DNA of 64,000 nt from Candidatus Leptovillus affinis. Lineage in GTDB: Bacteria; Chloroflexota; Anaerolineae; Promineifilales; Promineifilaceae. Under the pieces are notes generated by a model. The model was not told the DNA's origin, did not search any database, and saw nothing but the letters and a program-made list of their open reading frames with translations. Made by a program: the position numbers and the translations under genes. The stretch lies in contig JADIYP010000007.1 of assembly GCA_016705235.1 (NCBI GenBank), positions 186,001 to 250,000 of the forward strand. Reading direction: 5' to 3'. Each line of letters begins with the position of its first letter. The first letter of the stretch is position 1. Positions 59,135-64,000 of the stretch are shown in pieces.

Positions 59135-61843
59135 TTAATCTTCACTCGCGGCAAACGACGCCCATTGCGGCCCAGAAGCTTGCAGCGGCAGCGAAAAGGC
59201 CAGACACGCGCCGGAAGGTTTTGGCTCGACCCAGATTTCGCCGCCGTGCAGCCGCACAAATCCACGGGCAATCGACAGCCCCAGGCCGGCGCCCGAAGCG
59301 TTGCGCGTCAGGCCATTTTCCAGGCGGTAGAAGCTGGTGAAGATGCGCTCGGCGTGTTGCGCATCAATGCCCGGCCCTTCGTCTTGCACATAGATGGTTA
59401 AGTGGGTGGGCTGGGAAACGGCCGTTATCCAAATCCGTCCCTCGCCGCCATACTTCGCCGCATTCTCGATAAGGTTGCGCAGCACCGACTCAATGCGGCG
59501 CGGATCGGCGTAGATGGGCGGCAAATCGGGCGGCAAGTTCACCAACAGACGCTCGCCGGGCTGCGGATGCGCCCGCAAAGCCGCCTGTCCGATCAGTTCG
59601 CCCAAATCACAGGCAATCCGCCGCACCGTTAGATTGCCCGCTTCCAGCCGCGACATATCCAGCAAATCGTTCACCAAATTGTTCAGATGGTCCGATTCCT
59701 GCGAAATAATCTCTAAAAATTCCCGCTGGCTGGCCATATCCCACTCCACATCTTCGGCCAGCAAGGTGGTGGCGTATCCTTTAATCGCCGCCAGCGGCGT
59801 CCGTAGTTCGTGGGAAACGGTGGCGATCAGGCTGGACTTCATGCGGTCCAATTCCTGGCGCTGGGTGATGTCTTGCAAAATGCGCCCGCGCCCCAGCGGC
59901 AAGCCCTGAGAATCGGTTACTTCAAACACCTTCAGGCGTAAATAGATGGTCTGATCCGGGTAGACAAGGGCGAGGTTGGCTTTGTGTTCGCCGTGGGGAT
60001 GGAGGGCGGTGGCCACGGCCGTTACCGCGTTTTCTTTGTCCGGCGCGCGCCGGAGCAGGTGGGCCATCACGTCATCCACCGGCGACTGCTGGATTTGCTC
60101 CGGCGGCAGGCCAGACAATTCGGCAATCCGCCGATTGGCGTAAATCACCCGCCCCTCCAGATTTTCCAAAATCAGGCCGTCTTGCATGGATTGGACCAGC
60201 GCTTCCAGGCGGCGGGTCTGCTCCTGCAAACGCATGTCGCTGCGGGCAAACAAGGCCGCGTTTTCAATGGCCATGGCCGCTTGCGTGGCAAAACTGGACA
60301 ACAGATTGCCTTCGCGCTGCGTAAATTCGTGGGGGTCCGGCCGGAAAACGAGCAGCGCCGTCGGCGGCGCGTGCTGCGTTAACAGCGGCACAGCCATCAC
60401 CGAGCGATAGCCGGCCGCCCGGGCGCGATCCCGATGGGCTTTAAACGAGGGGTTGGTCTCCGTATCGTCGATTTGGATGGGCTGCCCGCTGCGGATGGTG
60501 CGCATGGTAATCGAGCTGGGGTCGCTGGGGTTGATGACCGCCTGTTGGATATACCAGTCGGGCAGGTTGCGGCTGGCCCTGACGCGAAAAATGTTGCGCG
60601 CTTCGTCGTAGGCAAAAATGGCGCTCATGTTCACGTCTAACAAGCGTTCTACCTGAGCCAAAATCGTGTCCAGCACCACCACCGAATCGAGGCTGGACAC
60701 AACCGCGCGGCCGGTTTCTAACAAAGTGGACAGTTCGTTGAGGCGGGCTTCGATGGCTTGCTGCATGTCGGTCATGCTGCGCATGAGCAGGCCCATTTGG
60801 TCTGGGCGGCTGGTGAGGGTGGCTAATTTTTGGCGGTGGTCTTCGCTGAAGGCTTCTTCCAGGCCGACACTCTGGCTGAAGTAGGCCAGCCGTTCGATGG
60901 GGCGCAGGACGCGCTCGGAGAAAATGAGCCAGAAGATGACGCCGCCGATCAAAAAGACAACAATGGCCAACAGCGCGCCGCGCCGGAAAATGCTGGGCGA
61001 GGCAAAGGCCACGGCCGTTGGCCGACTGACCACCACCCCCCACCCGGCGCTGGGGATGGGCACGTAGCTGTACAACATTTCTTCGCCGGTCAGATCGGGA
61101 GCGATCTGGCTGCCGGTGGCGTTAGCGAGTACGGCCGTTATCACCTGCGGCATGGTCTCGGTGGCGTCGCTGAGCATCAGGCTGGAGTCGGTGTGGGCGA
61201 CAATCTGGCCGGCGTCGTCGACGATGAGGATGTCCATTTGTTCCTGCGAAGGGTACTCGCCGACGATGCTGCCCAGCGTTTGGCTGAGTGATTCGAGTTT
61301 GAGGTTGGTGCCGACGACGCCAAGGAAACGGCCGTTTTCAGCCCACAGGGGCATCACGGCCGTGGCCACCGGTTTATTCGTCGTCGGCGAAATGCGCCCC
61401 TTGGACAAAATCGGCCCATTCGCCAACAAGGCGCGCTGGAAATAATCACGAAAAGAAAAATCTGTGCCCACCGTAGAGCCTGGCTCGATGGGGTAATGAA
61501 AGAGCATAACCCCCTGCTCGTTCAGGCGGTAAACAAGATTCACCTCGCTGCGCACATCCAACACAGTGCGAAAAATTTCGGTCATGCCGCCATTGTCCGC
61601 AGCCACAACGGCCGGATAATCGGCCAATCGAGAGACGGCTTGCAAAGCGTTGTTGGTGAACGTGCTGGTTTCCTGCGCGATGGCGCGCGCCAGGGCCAGA
61701 TCGGCCGCCTGCACATCGGCCTGCAAGCGGCGGCTGGCAAAATTTTCAAATACAAGTGTGGAAGCAACGACCAGGCCCACAAAGATGAGGTAGAGGGCCA
61801 GAACCTGTAAACCCAGGTCGCGGCGGAGACGAAGTGAGCGCAT
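59135..61843 (-). CDS. dCache-HAMP-GAF-PAS sensor histidine kinase
   Basis: A 902-residue membrane kinase. Two membrane segments flank an extracytoplasmic double Cache sensor (about 40-280); then a HAMP-like linker, a GAF domain (about 390-530), a PAS domain (about 560-650), and a kinase core with the phospho-accepting His in TVSHELRTPLAAIKGY, N box VLRNLIENAAKYG, G1 DEGPGID and G2 GAGLGLSIARGF. The TTG at 61849 is in frame, but ATG 61843 with GGAAG upstream is preferred. Signal is unknown; Cache domains usually bind small organic ligands. Confidence 0.92.
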   Translation of the reverse strand: MRSLRLRRDLGLQVLALYLIFVGLVVASTLVFENFASRRLQADVQAADLALARAIAQETSTFTNNALQAVSRLADYPAVVAADNGGMTEIFRTVLDVRSEVNLVYRLNEQGVMLFHYPIEPGSTVGTDFSFRDYFQRALLANGPILSKGRISPTTNKPVATAVMPLWAENGRFLGVVGTNLKLESLSQTLGSIVGEYPSQEQMDILIVDDAGQIVAHTDSSLMLSDATETMPQVITAVLANATGSQIAPDLTGEEMLYSYVPIPSAGWGVVVSRPTAVAFASPSIFRRGALLAIVVFLIGGVIFWLIFSERVLRPIERLAYFSQSVGLEEAFSEDHRQKLATLTSRPDQMGLLMRSMTDMQQAIEARLNELSTLLETGRAVVSSLDSVVVLDTILAQVERLLDVNMSAIFAYDEARNIFRVRASRNLPDWYIQQAVINPSDPSSITMRTIRSGQPIQIDDTETNPSFKAHRDRARAAGYRSVMAVPLLTQHAPPTALLVFRPDPHEFTQREGNLLSSFATQAAMAIENAALFARSDMRLQEQTRRLEALVQSMQDGLILENLEGRVIYANRRIAELSGLPPEQIQQSPVDDVMAHLLRRAPDKENAVTAVATALHPHGEHKANLALVYPDQTIYLRLKVFEVTDSQGLPLGRGRILQDITQRQELDRMKSSLIATVSHELRTPLAAIKGYATTLLAEDVEWDMASQREFLEIISQESDHLNNLVNDLLDMSRLEAGNLTVRRIACDLGELIGQAALRAHPQPGERLLVNLPPDLPPIYADPRRIESVLRNLIENAAKYGGEGRIWITAVSQPTHLTIYVQDEGPGIDAQHAERIFTSFYRLENGLTRNASGAGLGLSIARGFVRLHGGEIWVEPKPSGACLAFSLPLQASGPQWASFAASED

Positions 61844-61874
61844 CCTCAATTCTTCCGATGCAGCGGGCAGCTTG

Positions 61875-62471
61875 TTAGCCGTTCTGCTTCAGCAGCCAGC
61901 GCATATCGGCCTCGATGGCGTCGTCGGGGGCTTCGTGTGGGTAGGCGACAATGATACGGCCGTCTGGGTCCAGCAAATACGTGCGGGCGGTATGATCGAT
62001 GAGGTAGCCGGTGGCGGGCGTGCCGTCGTGGCGATCGTAATACAAACCATAAGCGGCGCCAGTTGCGTCTAGTTCCTCGTCGCTGCCTGTCAGGCCAACA
62101 AAGCTGTCATCAAAGTGGCCGACATATTCAGCCAGTTTGTCCGGCGTATCGCGGGCTGGATCCACCGAAATCATAATGACCTGCATCTGGTCGCCCTTGT
62201 TGCCCAACTCCTTATGGACACGAGCCAGCTTGGCCAGGGTATCGGGGCATAAATCGGGACAAAAAGTATAGCCAAAATAGATAAAAACATATTGGCCGCG
62301 AAAATCGCTAAGGCTGACGCTCTGGTTGTTGATGCCCAAAAGGGTGAAGTCGGGCGCGATTTCTGGGTCGGCGAAGGTCAGTCCGCCAAATTCATGGGTT
62401 TGCGGCCCGCAAGCCACCACAAGAAGAAGCAGGCCGAGGACAAGTAAATTGAGACGAGTAAAGATTTTCAT
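61875..62471 (-). CDS. SCO1/SenC-family copper-binding lipoprotein
   Basis: A 198-residue lipoprotein (lipobox VVAC, Cys 21) with a thioredoxin fold of the SCO1/SenC type, which delivers copper to cytochrome oxidase CuA. The CxxxC motif FCPDLCPD (C71, C75) and the ligand His at about 160 (LIDHTARTYL) are present. No oxidase genes are nearby. Confidence 0.92.
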   Translation of the reverse strand: MKIFTRLNLLVLGLLLLVVACGPQTHEFGGLTFADPEIAPDFTLLGINNQSVSLSDFRGQYVFIYFGYTFCPDLCPDTLAKLARVHKELGNKGDQMQVIMISVDPARDTPDKLAEYVGHFDDSFVGLTGSDEELDATGAAYGLYYDRHDGTPATGYLIDHTARTYLLDPDGRIIVAYPHEAPDDAIEADMRWLLKQNG

Positions 62472-62512
62472 AAGTTTGTGTTCCTATATCTGTAAGAGCC
62501 TAAGGGTTTAAC

Positions 62513-62544
62513 GATTGGACCAATCTTGGAGATTGGTCCAATCT
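62513..62544. repeat. AGATTGG/CCAATCT hairpin repeat, copy 3
   Basis: GATTGGACCAATCTTGG then AGATTGGTCCAATCT; the arms are in the order opposite to copies 1 and 2, i.e. an inverted copy. A degenerate GCCTAAGGGTTTAA word precedes it. Confidence 0.8.
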
Positions 62545-62614
62545 GCGTTACGCAATTTTTAGACGGCCGTTTCGGGGCTTCCAGAGAAGCTGACTGGTTA
62601 CGTGTTCCAGGCGT

Positions 62615-64000
62615 TTACGACTGGACCTGCCAGAGGCGCAAGACGTTGTCCTGACCCACAGAAATAAGCGATAGACCATCAGGGGAAAAGGCCACGCGCC
62701 GCACGATGCCGCTGTGGCCGTCTAGCGTGCCCACCATCTGGCCAGTATCTACCTGCCACAATTGGATAGCTTCGCCATTGGCGCCGGCGGCCAGCAAACG
62801 GCCGTCGGCCGAAAAAGCCAGATCGCTTTGTTTATATTTCTCTCCCTCGAAAACGCGAAGCAGTTCGCCGGAAGCCATGTCCCACAGGTAGATGCGGCCC
62901 AACATGTCGCCGCCGGCCAGGAAACGGCCGTCGGGCGAAAAACTGATCGTCCAAAAACCACCCACCGACCCGGTCAACTCGTGGACCAATTGGAAATCGG
63001 ACAGCCGCCACAGGCGAATGGTGGCGTCTTCGGAGGCGGACGCCAGATATTGGCCGTCGGGCGACAGCGCCACGTCTAGCACGGAGTCGGTGTGCGCCGG
63101 GAAATTGTGTACCAATGCGCCATCGCTTACCTGCCACAAGCCCACGGTGAAATCGTGGGAGGCGGAAGCCAGATATTGGCCGTCGGATGAAAAGGCCAGG
63201 CTGTTACGGAAGAAGGAGCAGCCGGGCGCGTCTTCTTTTTCTCCGCCGAGGCTGGTGTGCAGCCCACCTTCTGGCATCTGCCAGATGTCAACGGTGTCAT
63301 CAAAGGCTGTGGGGCCAATCCGTTCGCCAAGCCCAGAGGCCAGGAAACGGCCGTCTGGCGAGTAGGCCACGGCGTCGACTTTGCCCGCCGGGCCGGTGAT
63401 GGTGCGCTGCAATTCACCGCCCATGTTCCAGATTTGAATGCCGCCGCCGGCCAGGCTAACCGCAACAGTGGCGCTGTCGGGCGCAAATACGGCGTCGGTG
63501 ATATCGCTGGCGACGTGGTTGGAAATGGCTTGCAGAAGACGGCCGTCTGGCAGCCGGCGTGTTTCTACCAGGCCACTTTGGTCGGTGGTGATAAATTGAT
63601 CTTGCTCAGTAAGGAATTGCAGGTCTGTCAGAGGAACGCGCGAATCGACCAGGAAGCGATCTAGCCCCATTTCGGTGGCTTTCCAGACGTTTAGGGAGCC
63701 ATCGGCTAAAGCCACAACGATGTGCTGCCCGTCGAAGATAATCTTCAACTCTGTGGCGCTGGCCACGGCTCTGGCAATGGGCAGGGCGGCTGTGCTCTGA
63801 CCGCTGTCCAATTGGATGATTTCAATTTGCTCGGCTAACGTGGTGACAGCCAGCGACCGGCTGTCGGTGGCAAACCCCCAATTGGTTTCGGCGACAAATT
63901 GGCCGACAGGAACCTGATAGCGGGCGTCGGGGGTGTCTATCTGCCAGATGAGCAGGGCGTTGTCGCGCTGCAAGGTTGGGTCTGTGACGATGGCTGCGTA
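62615..64000 (-). CDS. WD40-repeat protein (5' end outside window)
   Basis: At least 462 codons of a protein made of WD40 repeats. Units such as VAYSPDGRFLASG, LAFSSDGQYLASASHDFTVG and VALSPDGQYLASASEDATIR repeat about every 42 residues. The frame stays open to base 64000 without a stop, so the gene is cut by the window edge; the TTG at 63973 is probably not the true start. It may be a beta-propeller platform, perhaps fused to a kinase or other domain upstream. Partner unknown. Confidence 0.88.
   Translation of the reverse strand, partial: YAAIVTDPTLQRDNALLIWQIDTPDARYQVPVGQFVAETNWGFATDSRSLAVTTLAEQIEIIQLDSGQSTAALPIARAVASATELKIIFDGQHIVVALADGSLNVWKATEMGLDRFLVDSRVPLTDLQFLTEQDQFITTDQSGLVETRRLPDGRLLQAISNHVASDITDAVFAPDSATVAVSLAGGGIQIWNMGGELQRTITGPAGKVDAVAYSPDGRFLASGLGERIGPTAFDDTVDIWQMPEGGLHTSLGGEKEDAPGCSFFRNSLAFSSDGQYLASASHDFTVGLWQVSDGALVHNFPAHTDSVLDVALSPDGQYLASASEDATIRLWRLSDFQLVHELTGSVGGFWTISFSPDGRFLAGGDMLGRIYLWDMASGELLRVFEGEKYKQSDLAFSADGRLLAAGANGEAIQLWQVDTGQMVGTLDGHSGIVRRVAFSPDGLSLISVGQDNVLRLWQVQS

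Overview
The window (about 58-60 % G+C by eye, no rRNA or tRNA genes seen) looks like a chromosomal segment of a free-living bacterium of the Chloroflexota, probably an Anaerolineae-like lineage. This is an inference from gene content: lipoproteins with plain lipoboxes, PknB-type receptor kinases, a protoglobin, a tungsten aldehyde oxidoreductase, an ER-type signal peptidase next to a C25 peptidase, fused USP proteins and a large his operon. No plasmid or phage genes were recognised. Two short blocks (7585-8060 and 35520-35569) are almost pure G/C and look like sequencing or assembly artefacts.

Layout. 1-3.9 kb: GrpB-like protein, GNAT acetyltransferase, a small membrane protein and two metallo-beta-lactamase-fold hydrolases. 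4-12 kb: a fatty-acid/acyl-CoA set (thioesterase, acyl-CoA ligase, class III CoA-transferase, AidB-like acyl-CoA dehydrogenase, MaoC-type hydratase) with a lipoprotein and a MazG-like hydrolase. 12-19 kb: lone receiver protein, DUF308 and DUF218 membrane proteins, double-fasciclin lipoprotein, SRPBCC + CrtI-like oxidoreductase pair, HD and DinB proteins. 19-23 kb: a protoglobin-MoaD fusion, a tungsten aldehyde:ferredoxin oxidoreductase and, on the other strand, a MoaD with a companion protein. 23-32 kb: a very large receptor Ser/Thr kinase, threonine aldolase, RdgB, YceD, ObgE, NadD, a histidine-kinase remnant and a YceI lipoprotein. 32-43.7 kb: zinc ribbon, signal peptidase + C25 peptidase, two tandem ABC-F proteins, and a four-gene operon with two ParB-like/USP fusion proteins.

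43.8-55.3 kb is a his operon in the order leader peptide-hisG-hisD-(GxxExxY)-hisC-hisB-(PIN toxin pair)-hisH-hisA-(RelE toxin pair)-(HAD)-(VOC)-hisF-hisI-hisE-metallophosphoesterase. It begins with a readable promoter, a 31-residue leader peptide holding six histidines and an intrinsic terminator, which is the layout of transcription attenuation. 55.3-64 kb: TPR-containing Ser/Thr kinase, a KdpE/OmpR-type regulator with a dCache-GAF-PAS histidine kinase, a SCO1-like lipoprotein, and a WD40 protein cut by the window edge.

Over all of this lies an unusual repeat landscape. The palindrome ACGGCCGT recurs many times per few kilobases inside genes, in all reading frames, and also forms terminator stems; it behaves like the cyanobacterial HIP1 octamer. 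Several families of hairpin repeats, many built of 7- or 8-base words, sit at gene ends (often supplying the stop codon), are inserted in frame in hisC, hisH and hisF, and flank a GxxExxY gene like the ends of a mobile cassette. A separate MITE-like element of about 105 bp with 16-bp terminal inverted repeats is present once alone, once as a half copy and once as a head-to-tail triplet.
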